Of a DNA stretch of 64,000 nucleotides, positions 24,487 through 36,119 are shown one piece after another. Every line of letters starts with the position of its first letter. The stretch's first letter is position 1. A model generated the notes under the pieces. That model was not told the DNA's origin. It did no database searches and saw only the letters and a program-made list of their open reading frames with translations. Location: the NCBI GenBank assembly GCA_027482185.1, contig JAIXWF010000012.1:124001-188000 (forward strand), in the 5' to 3' direction. The translations under genes and the position numbers were made by a program. Source of the stretch: Opitutaceae bacterium (GTDB lineage Bacteria > Verrucomicrobiota > Verrucomicrobiia > Opitutales > Opitutaceae).

Positions 24487-26796
24487 ATGAAACGCATCTC
24501 CTGGTTCTTTCTCGCCCTCGGCGCGGGTTTGGCCGGTGCAAGCCTGCTGCCGAGCCACGGCCGCGCCCAGCCCGCGGGCAATCGCAACGTCCCGCACCTC
24601 GCCTTTGCCTACCCCGCCGGCGGACAGATCGGCACGACGTTCACGGTCCGGATCGGCGGCCAATACCTGAACGACACGACGGCCGCGCATTTCTCCGTCG
24701 TCGGCATCTCTGCCCGCGTGCTCGGCCACGAGCGGCCGTTGACGCAAAAGGAAATCAACGACCTGCGCGAACGGCAGCAGGTGCTGCAGGACAAACGCGA
24801 CGCCGCGCGCAAAGATTCCAAGCTGCCCGCCCTCACCGCCGCCGAAGAGGAAGAAGTCGTTTCGATCCGCCGCGACCTCGCCGGACGCGGCAACCGCCAA
24901 CTCAGTCCCGTCCTCGCCGAAACCGTGACGTTGGAAATCACGATCCCGTCCGATCTCGCCCCTGCCGATTGCGAACTCCGGCTCCGCACCGCCGCCGGGA
25001 TTTCCAATCCCGTCGTCTTTGTCCTGGGGCAATTGCCCGAGTTCACCGAACCCGCGCGCCTCGCCACTTCGCCCGCGGCCTCCGTGCGCCCGAACAAAGA
25101 AATCGATCCGCAGACGAAGCGCCCGAAAGCGGAACGTCGCGTCACGCTGCCCGCAGTCGTCAACGGCCAGATCATGCCGGGCGAAGTCGACCGCTTCCAC
25201 TTCACTGCGACCAAGGGCCAGAAACTCGTCCTCGCCGCCCGCGCCCGTGCCCTCATGCCGTACCTCGCCGACGCCGTCCCGGGTTGGTTCCAGGCCACCC
25301 TCGCCCTCTACGATGCGCAGGGCCGCGAACTCGCCTACAACGACGACTTCCGGTTCAGCCCCGATCCCGTCGTTTGTTTCGAGATTCCCTCCGACGGCAC
25401 CTACGTCGCCGAAATCAAAGATGCGATCTACCGCGGGCGCGAAGACTTCGTCTACCGCGTGGCCATCGGTGAATTTCCCTACGCCACCGGCGTGTATCCG
25501 CTCGGCGCCGGTCTCGGCGGCCCGGCCCGCTTTGCGCTGCACGGCTGGAACATGCCCGTCGAAACCCTCGACCTGCCGACCGCCGGGCGCAGTCCCGGCC
25601 TCCTGACGGTTTCCGCCCGGCAAAAGGGCACGCTGTCCAATCCCATCCGCATCGCGCTCGATGCCGGTTCCGATGTCGCCGAGGACGAAGCCGTGGCCGC
25701 GACGGCCGGCGGCCAAACCGTCGCACTTCCGGTCACCGTGAACGGCCGCATTGGCGCTCCCGACAACCGCGATACCTACCGCTTTTCCGGTCGCGCCGGG
25801 CAAACCCTCGTCGCCCGCGTCACCGCCCGCCGCCTCGGCTCCCCGTTGGATTCAGTCGTCACGCTGCGGGATGCCGCCGGCGGCATCGTCGCGACCAACG
25901 ACGACACCGAAGATCGCGGCGCGGGGCTGCTGCCGCACCACGCCGATTCGTTCCTGAGCACGACCATTCCCGCCGACGGCGACTACACCGTATCAATCGC
26001 CGACACGCAGCACCAAGGCAGCCCCGACCATGCCTACCGCCTGTACCTCGGTCCGCCTCAACCGGGCTTCGATCTTCGCGTCGTCCCCTCCGGCATCAAC
26101 CTGCGCGCGGGCGCGAGCGTGCCCGTCACCGTCTACGCCCTGCGGCACGATGGCTTCACCGGCGAGATAAACCTCGGGCTGCGCGATGCGCCCTGGGGCT
26201 TCGCCCTCGGCGGCGCGCGCATTCCCGCCGGCCAAGACAAGGTGCAGGTCACGTTGACTGCCCCCTACGGCGCCCGCGACGAACTCGTGCCCCTCACCGT
26301 CATCGGTCAGGCCACGATCGGCGATCGCCTCGTCGAACGGATCGGCACCCCCGCCGAGGACATGATGCAGGCGTTCTTCTACCACCATCTCGTTCCCGCG
26401 CAGGAAACCGTCGTCCATGTCTCGGGCCGCGGCGCACCTTTCCGCGTGGCCGGCAAGGGGCCGCTCAAACTCTCGCCCGGAACTTCCGCGGCCAAACTGC
26501 AGATCAGCGCCCCGCAGGCGCGGACCGCCGGCAAGATCAGCTTCGAACTGCAGGATCCGCCGCCGGGCATCACCCTCGGCAAAATTGTCCCCGGCCGCGG
26601 CGATCTCGTCGCCGTCGAGGTCCTCGCCGATCCCGCCGCCCTGAAGCCGGGCACCCAGGGCAATCTCGTGCTGCAGGCCTACGGCGAGCGGCCCGCCGGC
26701 AAGGCGGCGAAAAACGCCCGCGCCGTCCGGGTGCCGCTCGGCACCGTGCCCGCCGTGGCTTTCGAAGTCGGCGAAGCCCCGGGCCCGATCTTCTGA
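24487..26796 (+). CDS. Exported protein with two PPC (pre-peptidase C-terminal) domains
   Basis: 769 residues, signal peptide at 1-27 (FFLALGAGLAGASLLPSHGRA). Order: an IPT-like segment (YPAGGQIGTTFTVRIGGQYLND), a charged helical stretch at about 90-135 (TQKEINDLRERQQVLQDKRDAAR), then two PPC-type beta domains around 215-340 (VDRFHFTATKGQKLVLAARAR, YNDDFRFSPDPVVCFEIPSDGTYVAEIKD) and 405-525 (RDTYRFSGRAGQTLVARVTARRLGSPLDS, SIADTQHQGSPDHAYRLYLG), and a C-terminal Ig-like part. No peptidase domain. Such proteins commonly follow DUF1549-DUF1501 pairs and may bind matrix or cell-surface polymers; no enzyme activity is visible. Third gene of the unit; convergent with the RND pump after 25 bases without an evident terminator. 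Confidence 0.85.
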   Translation: MKRISWFFLALGAGLAGASLLPSHGRAQPAGNRNVPHLAFAYPAGGQIGTTFTVRIGGQYLNDTTAAHFSVVGISARVLGHERPLTQKEINDLRERQQVLQDKRDAARKDSKLPALTAAEEEEVVSIRRDLAGRGNRQLSPVLAETVTLEITIPSDLAPADCELRLRTAAGISNPVVFVLGQLPEFTEPARLATSPAASVRPNKEIDPQTKRPKAERRVTLPAVVNGQIMPGEVDRFHFTATKGQKLVLAARARALMPYLADAVPGWFQATLALYDAQGRELAYNDDFRFSPDPVVCFEIPSDGTYVAEIKDAIYRGREDFVYRVAIGEFPYATGVYPLGAGLGGPARFALHGWNMPVETLDLPTAGRSPGLLTVSARQKGTLSNPIRIALDAGSDVAEDEAVAATAGGQTVALPVTVNGRIGAPDNRDTYRFSGRAGQTLVARVTARRLGSPLDSVVTLRDAAGGIVATNDDTEDRGAGLLPHHADSFLSTTIPADGDYTVSIADTQHQGSPDHAYRLYLGPPQPGFDLRVVPSGINLRAGASVPVTVYALRHDGFTGEINLGLRDAPWGFALGGARIPAGQDKVQVTLTAPYGARDELVPLTVIGQATIGDRLVERIGTPAEDMMQAFFYHHLVPAQETVVHVSGRGAPFRVAGKGPLKLSPGTSAAKLQISAPQARTAGKISFELQDPPPGITLGKIVPGRGDLVAVEVLADPAALKPGTQGNLVLQAYGERPAGKAAKNARAVRVPLGTVPAVAFEVGEAPGPIF

Positions 26797-26821
26797 TGCG
26801 GGCGCGAGTCGAAAGCCGGAG

Positions 26822-29800
26822 TCAAACCGCCGGTAGGCGCTCGCCGACCGCGGCCGGTTTTTCGCGTTTGAACCGGAGCCGCACGCGGTCGAGCCACAGG
26901 TAGACGACCGGCACCGTGTAGAGCGTGAGCAATTGGCTCACCGCCAAGCCGCCGACAATCGCTAGGCCGAGCGGCCGGCGCATCTCGACGCCTTCGCCGC
27001 TGGCGAGCACGAGGGGCAGCGCGCCGAGCAAAGCCGCCATATTCGTCATCAAGATCGGCCGCAGCCGGAGTTGCGCGGCCTCGAAGATCGCGGCCCGCGG
27101 CGAAAGTTCGTTTCTTCGCTCCGTCGCGATCGCGAAGTCGATCATCAGAATCGCGTTCTTCATCACGATGCCGATCAGGAGAAACACGCCCAGCAGCGCG
27201 ATCAGGCTGAACTCCGTGTCCGTCAAACGCAGCGCCAGCAACGCGCCGAGGCCGGCCGACGGCAGCGTCGAAAGGATCGTCAGCGGGTGCACGAGACTCT
27301 CGTAAAGCACTCCGAGCACGAGGTAGACCGTAATCAGGACGCCGAGGAGCAGCAGCGGCTGCGATTGGAGCGTCTTCTGGAAATTCTGTGCCGAGCCGGA
27401 AAGCCGGTACTGCACCTCGGTCGGCAGCATGATCTTCGCCATCGCGGCATCGATCGCCAGCAAGGCCTCCTCGATCGGCACGCCTTCGGCCAACGCGAAG
27501 CCGATGTTCTCGGCGGCAAACTGGCTCCGGTGCCGGACGCGGTCGTCGACCAGCGAGAAATCGTAGCGCGTGAACGCCGAAAGCGGCACGCGTTCGCCGC
27601 CGGCGCCGATGACCTCCACCTTTTCCAGCACGCTCGGGTCCGTCGTGTACTGCGGCTCCAGCTCCATCACGACGCGGTATTGGTTCAGCCGGTCGTAGAG
27701 CGTCGCGATCTGCCGCTGGCTGAAGGAATTGTTCAGCACCTGCGTGACCATCTGCGTATCCACGCCGAGGCGACGCGCGGCCTCGCGGTCGATGTTGAGC
27801 CGGACCTGCTGGGTGCCGCCGTCGGACGGCGCGTTGATGTCCGTGAGCTCCGGCATTTCCTGCAGCGCCGCCGCGACCTTCGGCCCCCAGGTGCGCAGCA
27901 CGCCGAGGTCGCCGGCCATGAGCGTTAGGTCGAAGGAAGTCGCGTCCGACATGCGCGGCGGATCGATGTCCTGCGCGCCGAACAGATACATCTGCGCGCC
28001 GGCTACGGAAGGCGCGGTCTGGCGGAGCCGGTTGACGACGTCGTTGGCCGAGACTTTGCGTTCGGCCAGCGGCTTGAGCCGGATGGTGAGCCGGGCATTG
28101 CTGAGGCCCGTGGCGCCGCCCGCGGTCCCGATCACGTCCGCGATCGCGGGGTCGGCCAACAGGTGGCGGCGGAAGGCTTCCACCTTCGGCAGCATGACCT
28201 GGTAGGAAAACGCGTCGTCGCCGCGGATGAATCCGTGCAGCGTCCCGGTGTCCTGCATCGGCAGGAATCCCTTCGGGATCGTCACGTAGAGCGTCACGTT
28301 CAGCGCCACCGTGCCGAGGAACACGATCAGCATGAGCGTCGCGTGCTCGAGCACCCAGCCGAGCGAACGCGCATAGCCGCGCTTCAGCCGGTCGAAGGCG
28401 GCGTCCGTTTTCCGGCGGAACCAACCCGGCTCCTCGCTCTCGCGCGCGGCCAGCCAGCGCGCGCACAGGCTCGGGGTCAGCGTCAGGGAAACCACGAGCG
28501 AAACCAGCATCGCCGCCGCCAGCGTGATCGAGAATTCGCGGAACAGTTTCTCGACCAAACCGCCCATGAAGAGAATCGAGACGAACACCGCCACGAGCGA
28601 CAGGTTCATCGCGAGCAGCGTGAACCCAACCTCGCCCGAGCCCTTCATCGCGGCCCGGAACGGCGACAACCCCCGCTCGATGTGGCGCGTGATGTTTTCC
28701 AAAACGACGATCGCGTCGTCCACCACGAGCCCCGCCGCCACGATCAGCGCCATCAGCGAAAGATTGTTCAGCGAGAACCCGTAGAGGTACATGATCCCGA
28801 AGGTGCCGACGATCGCGACCGGGATCGCGAGGCAAGGGATCAGCGCGGCCCGCGGGCTGCCCAAAAACAGAAACACCACCAGCATCACGAGCCCCGAGGC
28901 GATCGCCAGGGTGCGTTGCGATTCGTGCAACGTCGCGCGGATGCCGGGCGAACGGTCCATGACGACATCGAGCTGCGCATCGGCCGGCACCAGCGCGCGG
29001 AGCGCGGGCAACTGCGCCTGGATCGCGTCGATGGTCGCGATGATGTTGGCGCCGGGCTGGCGGCTGATCAGCAACGCGACCGCCGGCCGGTGGTTGTGGA
29101 AACCGGAACTGTAGCGGTCCTCGATCGACTCCATGACCTTGGCGACGTCGCCGAGCCGGACCGGGGAACCGTCGCGGTAACGGACCACCAACCCGAGGTA
29201 GTCCTCGGCCTTGCGCAACTGGCCGCTGAGCTGGACCTCCCATTGCCGGTCGCCCTGCTCCACCGTGCCGCGCGGCCGGAGCGAATTGGTCGCACCGATC
29301 GCCCGGCGGACTTCGTCGAGCGCGATGCCGTAGTGGGCCAGCGCGTGGGGGTTGAGTTGCACGCGAATGGCCGGGAGCGAACTGCCGCCGACGGAGACCT
29401 CGCCCACGCCGTCGATCTGCGCGATCTTCTGCGCGAGCACCGTCGCGGCCAGATCGTAGAGTTTGCCCGGCGCGAGGTTCGGGGAACTCAACGCGAGAGC
29501 CATGATCGGCGCCTGCGACGGATTCGATTTCCGGAATGTCGGGTTGCCCGGCATGCCGGCAGGCAATTGCCCGCGCGCCGCGTTGATCGCGGCCTGCACG
29601 TCGCGCGCCGCGCCGTTGATGTCGCGGCCGAGGTCGAACTCGAGCGTGATGCTCGTCGAGCCCTGGCGGCTGTCCGAATAGATGCCCGCCACGCCCGCGA
29701 TGCTGCCCAGCGCCCGTTCCAACGGCGCGGCCACCGCCGCGGCCATCGTCTCGGGGCTCGCCCCCGGCAGCGACGCACTGACGCGGATCGTCGGAAAATC

Positions 29801-29920
29801 CACCTGCGGCAGCGGCGACACGGGCAATAGCCCGTAGGCAAGCGCGCCCACGAGCACGAGCGCCACCGCGATCAGCGCGCTGGCCACCGGCCGACGGACA
29901 AACGGGCGCGACAGGTTCAT
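26822..29920 (-). CDS. mdtC: RND multidrug efflux permease, MdtC-like
   Basis: 1032 residues starting [25 protein letters not shown]. Inner-membrane proton-driven pump subunit with 12 membrane segments and two large periplasmic loops. RND motifs: [44 protein letters not shown] (the proton-relay Asp pair), [13 protein letters not shown], and near the end [16 protein letters not shown]. MdtC forms a heteromultimer with MdtB in E. coli. Its ATG overlaps the stop of the upstream permease gene (ATGA). The open frame extends 1.6 kb upstream but that part is a shadow of mdtB. A TolC-type channel is not in the window. Confidence 0.9.
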   Translation of the reverse strand: MNLSRPFVRRPVASALIAVALVLVGALAYGLLPVSPLPQVDFPTIRVSASLPGASPETMAAAVAAPLERALGSIAGVAGIYSDSRQGSTSITLEFDLGRDINGAARDVQAAINAARGQLPAGMPGNPTFRKSNPSQAPIMALALSSPNLAPGKLYDLAATVLAQKIAQIDGVGEVSVGGSSLPAIRVQLNPHALAHYGIALDEVRRAIGATNSLRPRGTVEQGDRQWEVQLSGQLRKAEDYLGLVVRYRDGSPVRLGDVAKVMESIEDRYSSGFHNHRPAVALLISRQPGANIIATIDAIQAQLPALRALVPADAQLDVVMDRSPGIRATLHESQRTLAIASGLVMLVVFLFLGSPRAALIPCLAIPVAIVGTFGIMYLYGFSLNNLSLMALIVAAGLVVDDAIVVLENITRHIERGLSPFRAAMKGSGEVGFTLLAMNLSLVAVFVSILFMGGLVEKLFREFSITLAAAMLVSLVVSLTLTPSLCARWLAARESEEPGWFRRKTDAAFDRLKRGYARSLGWVLEHATLMLIVFLGTVALNVTLYVTIPKGFLPMQDTGTLHGFIRGDDAFSYQVMLPKVEAFRRHLLADPAIADVIGTAGGATGLSNARLTIRLKPLAERKVSANDVVNRLRQTAPSVAGAQMYLFGAQDIDPPRMSDATSFDLTLMAGDLGVLRTWGPKVAAALQEMPELTDINAPSDGGTQQVRLNIDREAARRLGVDTQMVTQVLNNSFSQRQIATLYDRLNQYRVVMELEPQYTTDPSVLEKVEVIGAGGERVPLSAFTRYDFSLVDDRVRHRSQFAAENIGFALAEGVPIEEALLAIDAAMAKIMLPTEVQYRLSGSAQNFQKTLQSQPLLLLGVLITVYLVLGVLYESLVHPLTILSTLPSAGLGALLALRLTDTEFSLIALLGVFLLIGIVMKNAILMIDFAIATERRNELSPRAAIFEAAQLRLRPILMTNMAALLGALPLVLASGEGVEMRRPLGLAIVGGLAVSQLLTLYTVPVVYLWLDRVRLRFKREKPAAVGERLPAV

Positions 29921-32900
29921 CCGCGGGCCGCCTCCAGCTTGCCGGCGACGCGCACCGGCGCCTTGCGTTTGGCTTCCATGCGTTGGCGCAGACGGTCGAA
30001 ATAGAGGTACACGACCGGAGTGGTGAACAACGTGAGCACCTGGCTCACGAGCAGGCCGCCCACCATCACGAGGCCGAGCGGTTGCCGCAGTTCGGCTCCG
30101 GAACCGGTCGAGAACATCAGCGGCAACGCACCGAAGAGCGCCGCCAGCGTCGTCATCAGAATCGGACGGAAGCGCAGCAACGCCGCCTGCTTGATCGCCT
30201 CCGTCGGCGACAGCTTGTCCCGGCGCGTGGCTTCGAGCGCAAAGTCGACCATCATGATGCCGTTCTTCTTCACGAGGCCGATCAGCAGAATGATGCCGAT
30301 GATCGCGATCATGTCCAAGGGCCGCCCGGTGATCCACAGCGCGAGCAGCGCGCCCACCGCAGCGGAGGGCAGCGTCGAGAGGATCGTGATCGGGTGGATC
30401 GTGCTCTCGTAGAGCACACCCAGCACGATGTACATGGTGACGACCGCGGCGAGAATGAGCCACAGCGTGCTCGAGAGCGACGACCGGAAAGCGCGCGCCG
30501 CACCTTCGAACCGGATCTCGATCGCCTGCGGCATCTCCATTTCCTTCACCGTGCGCTCGATCGCGGCGACGGCGGCCCCGAGCGAAGCCCGCTCGCCGAG
30601 ATTGAACGAGACCGTCACCGACGGGAACTGGCCCACGTGGTTGATCAGGAGCGAAGTCGGCCGCTCCGAAACCTGCGCTACGCTGGACATCGGCACGGGC
30701 CGGCCGCTGCGCGTGCGGACGAAGAGTGTCGTGAGCGCTTCCGGCCCCTGCGCCAACCGCGGGTCCACTTCCATCACCACCCGGTACTGGCTCGCCTGCG
30801 TGAAGAGCGTCGCGACCTGACGCTGGCCGAACGCGCTGTAGAGCGCGTCGTCGATCTCCGCCACCGTCACGCCGAGCCGGCTGGCCGCATTGCGGTCGAT
30901 TTCCAGATACGCCTGCAGGCCGCGGTTCTGGAGGTCGCTGGCGACGTCGGCGAGTTCGGGCTGCTCCTGCAAACGCGCGATCATCTGCGGCACCCAGTTG
31001 TGCAGGAGGTCTTCGTCCGGCGAAGTCAGCGTGAACTGGAATTGCGTGCGGCTCACGCGATCCTCGATCGTCAATTCCTGGATCGGCTGGAGGTAGAGCG
31101 CGATGCCCGGCACTTCGCGCGCGCTTTCGCGCAGGCGGTCGATCACCTGCGCGGCCGATTCCCGGCGTTCGCCGTGCGGCTTCAGATTGATCAGCATGCG
31201 GCCGCTGTTGAGCGTCGAATTGGTGCCGTCGACGCCGATGAAGGACGACAGGCTGCGCACGGCCGGGTCGGCGAGAATCTTGGCCGCCAGGGCCTGCTGG
31301 CGCTCCGCCATCGCGGTAAACGAGATCGACTGCGGCGCCTCGGTGACGGCCTGCAGGGCCGCGTTGTCCTGCGACGGGAAGAATCCCTTCGGCACGATCA
31401 GATAGAGGCCGGCCGTCACCACCAAGGTACCCACGGTCACGCCGAGCGTCAGCCGCTGGTGCTGCAGCACCCAGTCGAGCCAGACTCCGTACCGCGCGAT
31501 CACCGCGTCGAGAAACCCGGGCTTCGCGTGCGCGCCCGGCTCGGGTTCCGGCAACATGCGCGCGCACATCATCGGCGTGAGCGTCAGCGAGACCACCAGC
31601 GAAATCAAAATGGAGACCGCGAGGGTGATCGCGAACTCGTGGAACAGCCGGCCCACGACGTCGCCCATGAACAGCAGCGGGATCAGCACCGCGATCAGCG
31701 AAACCGTCAGCGAGACCAGCGTGAACCCGATCTGCGCCGCGCCCTTGAGCGCCGCCTCGAGCGGCGGGTCGCCCTCCTCGCGGTAGCGCGCGATGTTCTC
31801 GAGCATCACGATCGCGTCGTCGACGACGAAGCCGGTCGCGACCGTCAGCGCCATCAGCGTGAGGATGTTCAGCGAATAGCCGGCGAGGTACATCACGCCG
31901 AAGGTGCCGATCAGCGAAAGCGGCACGGCGATGCTGGGGATGATCGTCGCAGCGACGTTGCGCAGGAACAGGAACGTGACGAGCACGACGAGCAATACGG
32001 CGAACACGAGCTCGTGTTCCACCGAGCGCACCGACGCGCGGATGCTTTGGGTGCGGTCCGAAAGCACGACGAGGTCGGCCGCGGCCGGCAGGCTCGCGCC
32101 GAGTTGCGGGAGCAACGCCTGCACGCGGTCGACGACCTCGATCACGTTGGCGCCGGGCTGGCGCTGCACGTTGACCAGCACGGCCGGCAGCGTGTCCGCC
32201 CAGGCGGCCATGCGGCGGTCCTCGGCCGCATTCTCGATCCGGGCGACATCGCCGAGGCGGAGCGGCGCGCCGTCCCGCCAGGCAATGATGAGGTTTCGGA
32301 ACTCCTCGACCGAGCGGAGCTGGTCGTTCGCATCCATCAAAATGGTGCGCACCGGGCCGTCGAAGCTGCCCTTCGGCTGGTTGACGCTCGCGGACGCGAT
32401 CGCCGAACGCACGTCGGCGAAATTGAGACCGCGGGCGGCGAGTTCGCCCGGATTGATCTGCACGCGGATCGCCGGCCGCTGGCCGCCCGCCAGACTCACC
32501 ATGCCCACGCCGGGAATCTGCGCGAGTTTCTGCGCGATGCGCGTGTCGACGAGGTCGTGCACCTCCGGCAACGGCATCGTCGCCGATGTCACCGCCAGCG
32601 TGAGGATCGGCGTGTCCGCCGGGTTGACCTTGCGGTAGATCGGCGGCGCCGGCAGGTCGTTGGGCAGAAGGTTGTCCGCCGCGTTGATCGCCGCCTGCAC
32701 TTCCTGCTCCGCCACCGCGAGGGAAACCTCGAGGGAAAACTGCAGCGTGATGACCGAGGCGCCCGCCGAACTCGTCGACGACATCTGGTTGACGCCGGGA
32801 ATCTGGCCGAAACGCCGCTCGAGCGGCGCCGTGACCGAACTCGCCATCACCGTCGGGCTCGCCCCGGGATAAAACGTGAAGATCTGGATCGTCGGGAAAT

Positions 32901-33021
32901 CGACCTGCGGCAGCGCGGACACCGGCAGGAGCCGGTACGCCATGATGCCGGAGATCAGCAGCGCGACCATCAGCAGGCTGGTCGCCACCGGCCGGAGAAT
33001 GAACGGACGCGACGGGTTCAT
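29917..33021 (-). CDS. mdtB: RND multidrug efflux permease, MdtB-like
   Basis: 1034 residues starting [25 protein letters not shown]. Paralogous to the downstream permease. Motifs: [63 protein letters not shown], and [19 protein letters not shown]. Two paralogous permeases in tandem behind one membrane-fusion protein is the MdtABC arrangement. This is one of the few genes with an AAGGAG right before the start, but that sequence also encodes the Lys-rich end of MdtA, and the spacing is only 2 bases. ATGA overlaps on both sides. Confidence 0.9.
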   Translation of the reverse strand: MNPSRPFILRPVATSLLMVALLISGIMAYRLLPVSALPQVDFPTIQIFTFYPGASPTVMASSVTAPLERRFGQIPGVNQMSSTSSAGASVITLQFSLEVSLAVAEQEVQAAINAADNLLPNDLPAPPIYRKVNPADTPILTLAVTSATMPLPEVHDLVDTRIAQKLAQIPGVGMVSLAGGQRPAIRVQINPGELAARGLNFADVRSAIASASVNQPKGSFDGPVRTILMDANDQLRSVEEFRNLIIAWRDGAPLRLGDVARIENAAEDRRMAAWADTLPAVLVNVQRQPGANVIEVVDRVQALLPQLGASLPAAADLVVLSDRTQSIRASVRSVEHELVFAVLLVVLVTFLFLRNVAATIIPSIAVPLSLIGTFGVMYLAGYSLNILTLMALTVATGFVVDDAIVMLENIARYREEGDPPLEAALKGAAQIGFTLVSLTVSLIAVLIPLLFMGDVVGRLFHEFAITLAVSILISLVVSLTLTPMMCARMLPEPEPGAHAKPGFLDAVIARYGVWLDWVLQHQRLTLGVTVGTLVVTAGLYLIVPKGFFPSQDNAALQAVTEAPQSISFTAMAERQQALAAKILADPAVRSLSSFIGVDGTNSTLNSGRMLINLKPHGERRESAAQVIDRLRESAREVPGIALYLQPIQELTIEDRVSRTQFQFTLTSPDEDLLHNWVPQMIARLQEQPELADVASDLQNRGLQAYLEIDRNAASRLGVTVAEIDDALYSAFGQRQVATLFTQASQYRVVMEVDPRLAQGPEALTTLFVRTRSGRPVPMSSVAQVSERPTSLLINHVGQFPSVTVSFNLGERASLGAAVAAIERTVKEMEMPQAIEIRFEGAARAFRSSLSSTLWLILAAVVTMYIVLGVLYESTIHPITILSTLPSAAVGALLALWITGRPLDMIAIIGIILLIGLVKKNGIMMVDFALEATRRDKLSPTEAIKQAALLRFRPILMTTLAALFGALPLMFSTGSGAELRQPLGLVMVGGLLVSQVLTLFTTPVVYLYFDRLRQRMEAKRKAPVRVAGKLEAARG

Positions 33022-34271
33022 TTCTCCTTCTTCTTTTTCCCGCCCTTGCCCTCGCCTTTGCCGCCGCCGGGAGCTCCCGGCGCCCCGGGCGTCGGCGCCG
33101 GACCGACGCCGCCGGGCCCGGTCACGAGACTGACCGGCCGCCCTTCGCGCAGGCGATCCACGCCCTCGACAATGACGCGCTCGCCGCCCTCGAGGCCCTT
33201 GGTCACGGACTGCATGATGCCGTCCGCCGGCCCGAGCACGATGTCGCGCACCGCGGCCTCGTTTTTCTCGTTGGCGATGAACACATACGTCCCGCGCGAG
33301 CCGAACTGCACCGCCGCAGCCGGGATCACGACCGCCTGCTTCACCGTGCGGACCTTGAGCCGCACGTTCACGAATTGGTTCGGGAAAAGTTTTTCGTCGG
33401 CGTTGGGAAACTCCGCTTTCAACCGGAGGGTGCCGGTCGTGATGTCGATCTGGTTGTCGACCGTGCGGAGAATGCCGTTCGCGAGCAGGTTCTGCTCGTT
33501 GCGGTCCCAGGCCTCGACCGTCAGCTCCTCGCCTGCGCGCAACGGCTCGATGACCTTCTGGAGGTCAACTTCCGGCACCGTGAACGAAACGGCGATCGGG
33601 CGCGTCTGCGTGATGCTCACGATGCCTTGCGCGTCGCCCGGCCGCACGATGTTGCCGGCGTCGACGTGGCGGAGCCCGACGCGGCCGGAGATCGGCGCCT
33701 CGATCGTCGTGTAGGCCAGCTGGCGCTTCGCGTCCTCGACCTGGGCTTGGTCCGAGGCCAGCGCGCCTTCGCGGTCGGCGACGAGCGCCTGCTGCGCCTC
33801 GAGCTGCTGCGGCGAAATCAATTTCTGCGCATGCAATTGCCGGAAGCGCTCGAGGTCCGCGCGCGCCGTCTGGAGCTGGGCCTCGCTCTGCCGCCGCTGG
33901 GCCTCGGCCTGCGCGAGGCGCGTGCGGTACGGCAGCGGATCGATCTCCGCGAGCAATTGCCCGGGCTCGACCTGCTGCCCCTCCGTGAACGCAAGTTTCA
34001 GCAGCTGGCCCTCGACGCGGCTGCGGATCGTGACGGTGTTGACCGGCACGACGGTGCCGATCGCACGCAAATGCACCGCGAGGTCGCGCTTCGCCGCTTC
34101 CTCGGCCCGCACCGGCACGGCTTGGTTGCTGTTCCGGTTGCGGAACGGGTTGCCGCCGCCGGGCCGTTGGGCCGGCGACGCGCGGAAACCGAAATACCAG
34201 ATGCCGCCGAGGAAAACCAAGGCGACGGCGCTGTACAGGAACCAACGGCCACGGACAGAGACTTTGGGCAT
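33018..34271 (-). CDS. mdtA: RND efflux membrane-fusion protein, MdtA-like
   Basis: 417 residues. Signal/anchor segment at residues 9-28 ([20 protein letters not shown]). HlyD-type order: lipoyl half ([38 protein letters not shown]), alpha hairpin with Arg/Gln-rich heptads ([19 protein letters not shown]), second lipoyl half ([20 protein letters not shown]), beta barrel ([19 protein letters not shown]). It joins the permeases to an outer-membrane channel. Odd feature: the last 35 residues are a Gly/Pro-rich stretch ending [10 protein letters not shown]. The start is 145 bases after pdxA with no clear promoter, and a GAATTNTTCCGAAGAATTC-like palindrome lies in that gap. Confidence 0.9.
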   Translation of the reverse strand: MPKVSVRGRWFLYSAVALVFLGGIWYFGFRASPAQRPGGGNPFRNRNSNQAVPVRAEEAAKRDLAVHLRAIGTVVPVNTVTIRSRVEGQLLKLAFTEGQQVEPGQLLAEIDPLPYRTRLAQAEAQRRQSEAQLQTARADLERFRQLHAQKLISPQQLEAQQALVADREGALASDQAQVEDAKRQLAYTTIEAPISGRVGLRHVDAGNIVRPGDAQGIVSITQTRPIAVSFTVPEVDLQKVIEPLRAGEELTVEAWDRNEQNLLANGILRTVDNQIDITTGTLRLKAEFPNADEKLFPNQFVNVRLKVRTVKQAVVIPAAAVQFGSRGTYVFIANEKNEAAVRDIVLGPADGIMQSVTKGLEGGERVIVEGVDRLREGRPVSLVTGPGGVGPAPTPGAPGAPGGGKGEGKGGKKKKEK

Positions 34272-34416
34272 GAGCAGAAAAGAGGTGCGGCCGGGAATAC
34301 GGCCGAGGTCGCCCGCCAGACGACCACGCCCGGCGATGCGTTGCTAGGAATTTTCCGAAGAATTCTCCCGTCCGCAGCTTGCCAATCCGGCGAATTCGGC
34401 CGGGGGCGTCCCGGCC

Positions 34417-35334
34417 TCAACGGCGACGGGCGGCCAGCCGGCGCGCCACCGTCACCGCATTGGCGAAACTCGTTCCGCTGGCCAGTCCCTTGCCCGCGAT
34501 GCCGAACGCCGTGCCGTGGTCCGGGCTCGTGCGCACGTGGGGCAGGCCGAGCGTGACGTTCACCGCCGCATCGAAATCGATCACCTTCAGCGGCGCGAGG
34601 CCCTGGTCGTGGTACAGCGCGACCACGGCGTCGAACTCGCCGCGCAACTGCCGCGCGAACAAAGTGTCCCCCGGTTCGCATTTCGAGACGCCCGGAAAAT
34701 CCGCGCGCAGGCGGTCGAGCGCCGGATTCAGCAGATCGATTTCCTCGAGCCCGAGCAATCCGCCCTCGCCGGCATGCGGATTCAGCCCGCAGACCCCGAT
34801 TCGCGGGGCCGCGATGCCTTCCGCCCGGCAAAGATCGTCCGCCGCCGCCACCGTGCGGCGAAGCAAATTGGGCCCGAGCAATTTCGCGACCTGGTGCAGC
34901 GGCACATGCCACGTGGCCAGCACGACGCGCAGCTTGCCGCCGCAGAACGCCATCACCGGCTCCCCGCCCCACCGGGCGGCGAAAAACTCCGTCTGCCCGG
35001 GAAACGGATACCCGACCGCGGCCAGGGCCTCCTTGCTCACGGGTCCCGTCACGACGGCGGAAAACTCCCCGCGGCGGCAGCCCTCCGCCGCCCGTTCCAT
35101 CGCCGCCCACGCCGTCCGGGCCCCCTCGCCCGTCGGCTTTCCCGGCACGGCCTCGAACTCCGCGGCCCCCACGGGCACCTTCGCCGCCGCCGTATCCAAA
35201 GTCCGGAGCCAACGCGCCGGCCCGAGCACCGTCACGCCGGCCGCCTCGGCACGGTGCGCCGCCAGCCAGCCGGCGACGATCTCGGGACCGACCCCGGCCG
35301 GGTCGCCGCAGGTGAAGGCAAGGGGCGCGGTCAT
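34417..35334 (-). CDS. pdxA: 4-hydroxythreonine-4-phosphate dehydrogenase PdxA
   Basis: 305 residues (E. coli 329). Oxidises 4-phosphohydroxy-L-threonine to feed PdxJ (12040-12768) in deoxyxylulose-phosphate-dependent vitamin B6 synthesis. Landmarks: LAFTCGDPAGVGPEIVA, TGPVSKEAL, FPGQTEFFA, WHVPLHQVAKLLG, GVCGLNPHAGEGGLLG (metal His) and ALYHDQGLAPLKV (metal His). It begins 25 bases after lpxA, so the two are probably cotranscribed. The NAD-binding and substrate motifs are complete. Confidence 0.94.
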   Translation of the reverse strand: MTAPLAFTCGDPAGVGPEIVAGWLAAHRAEAAGVTVLGPARWLRTLDTAAAKVPVGAAEFEAVPGKPTGEGARTAWAAMERAAEGCRRGEFSAVVTGPVSKEALAAVGYPFPGQTEFFAARWGGEPVMAFCGGKLRVVLATWHVPLHQVAKLLGPNLLRRTVAAADDLCRAEGIAAPRIGVCGLNPHAGEGGLLGLEEIDLLNPALDRLRADFPGVSKCEPGDTLFARQLRGEFDAVVALYHDQGLAPLKVIDFDAAVNVTLGLPHVRTSPDHGTAFGIAGKGLASGTSFANAVTVARRLAARRR

Positions 35335-35359
35335 CGGCGCAACGCGATCGGGCCGCGCC

Positions 35360-36115
35360 TCACTCAGCCGCCTCCGCTTCCGCGCGGCGCGCCCGCGCGA
35401 AACTGCGTTTGCCGCCGGCGAAAAACCCCAGGAACCGCCGCGCTTCGGCCGACTCTTCGGTACCCGCCGCCAGCCGCGCGGCCGCCACGTCGCGGATGTT
35501 GCCGGGCGTGAAATAGACGGCGTGGAAAGCCGCCTTCAGCTCCGCGATCGCGGCGCGGGAAAAACCGCGGCGCCGCAGGCCGACCGCGTTGAAGCCGATC
35601 ACGTCGTCCCGCTCCGCCACCATCGTGAAGTGCGGCACGTCGCGCGTGATCGAGGCGTGCCCCGCGACCATCACGCTCTCGCCGATGCGGCAGAATTGGT
35701 GCACGGCCGCTCCGCCGCCGAAGAACGTGTGGTCGCCGACGGTCACGTGGCCGGCCAGCAGCGCGGCGTTGGCCAGGACGACGTGGTTGCCCACCTCGCA
35801 GTCGTGCGCCGCGTGCGTGCCCGACATGAAGAAGCAGTTCTCGCCGACCACGGTCGCCTTCCCGGGATAGATCGAGCGGTTGATCGTGACGTGCTCGCGC
35901 AGCACCGTGCCGGCGCCGATGCGCACGCCGGTCGCGCTCGCGCGGTCGAACTTGAGGAACTGCGGGTCGCCGCCGATCACCGCAAACGGATGCACCGCCA
36001 CGCGGTCGCCGAGCACGCAGTGCTTCGTGACGACGGCGTAGGCCATGATCTCGCAGTCGGCGCCGAGCTGGGCGCCGGGTTCGACGATCGCGGTGGGATG
36101 GATGACGGTGGCCAT
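35360..36115 (-). CDS. lpxA: UDP-N-acetylglucosamine acyltransferase LpxA
   Basis: 251 residues (E. coli 262). First step of lipid A synthesis, in the cytoplasm. Left-handed beta-helix hexapeptide repeats cover residues 3-190 (IHPTAIVEPGAQLGADCEIMAYAVV...), with the catalytic His in FFMSGTHAAHDCEVGNH and the C-terminal helical part beginning GFNAVGLRRRGFSRAAIAEL. Arg-Arg-Gly-Phe in that part is diagnostic of LpxA. It starts 4 bases after the unknown gene upstream, so they share a transcript. Together with kdsC and lptCAB it shows a Kdo-lipid A outer membrane. Confidence 0.95.
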   Translation of the reverse strand: MATVIHPTAIVEPGAQLGADCEIMAYAVVTKHCVLGDRVAVHPFAVIGGDPQFLKFDRASATGVRIGAGTVLREHVTINRSIYPGKATVVGENCFFMSGTHAAHDCEVGNHVVLANAALLAGHVTVGDHTFFGGGAAVHQFCRIGESVMVAGHASITRDVPHFTMVAERDDVIGFNAVGLRRRGFSRAAIAELKAAFHAVYFTPGNIRDVAAARLAAGTEESAEARRFLGFFAGGKRSFARARRAEAEAAE

Positions 36116-36119
36116 GGAT

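Noticed and set aside
26822..31567. Single 1581-residue minus-strand gene
   Set aside because: The part upstream of 29920 is a shadow of mdtB in another frame; the conserved RND N-terminus starts at [10 protein letters not shown].
29983..33714. 1243-residue plus-strand frame opposite the RND pump
   Set aside because: His/Arg/Asp-rich antisense reading of mdtA and mdtB; no homology pattern.
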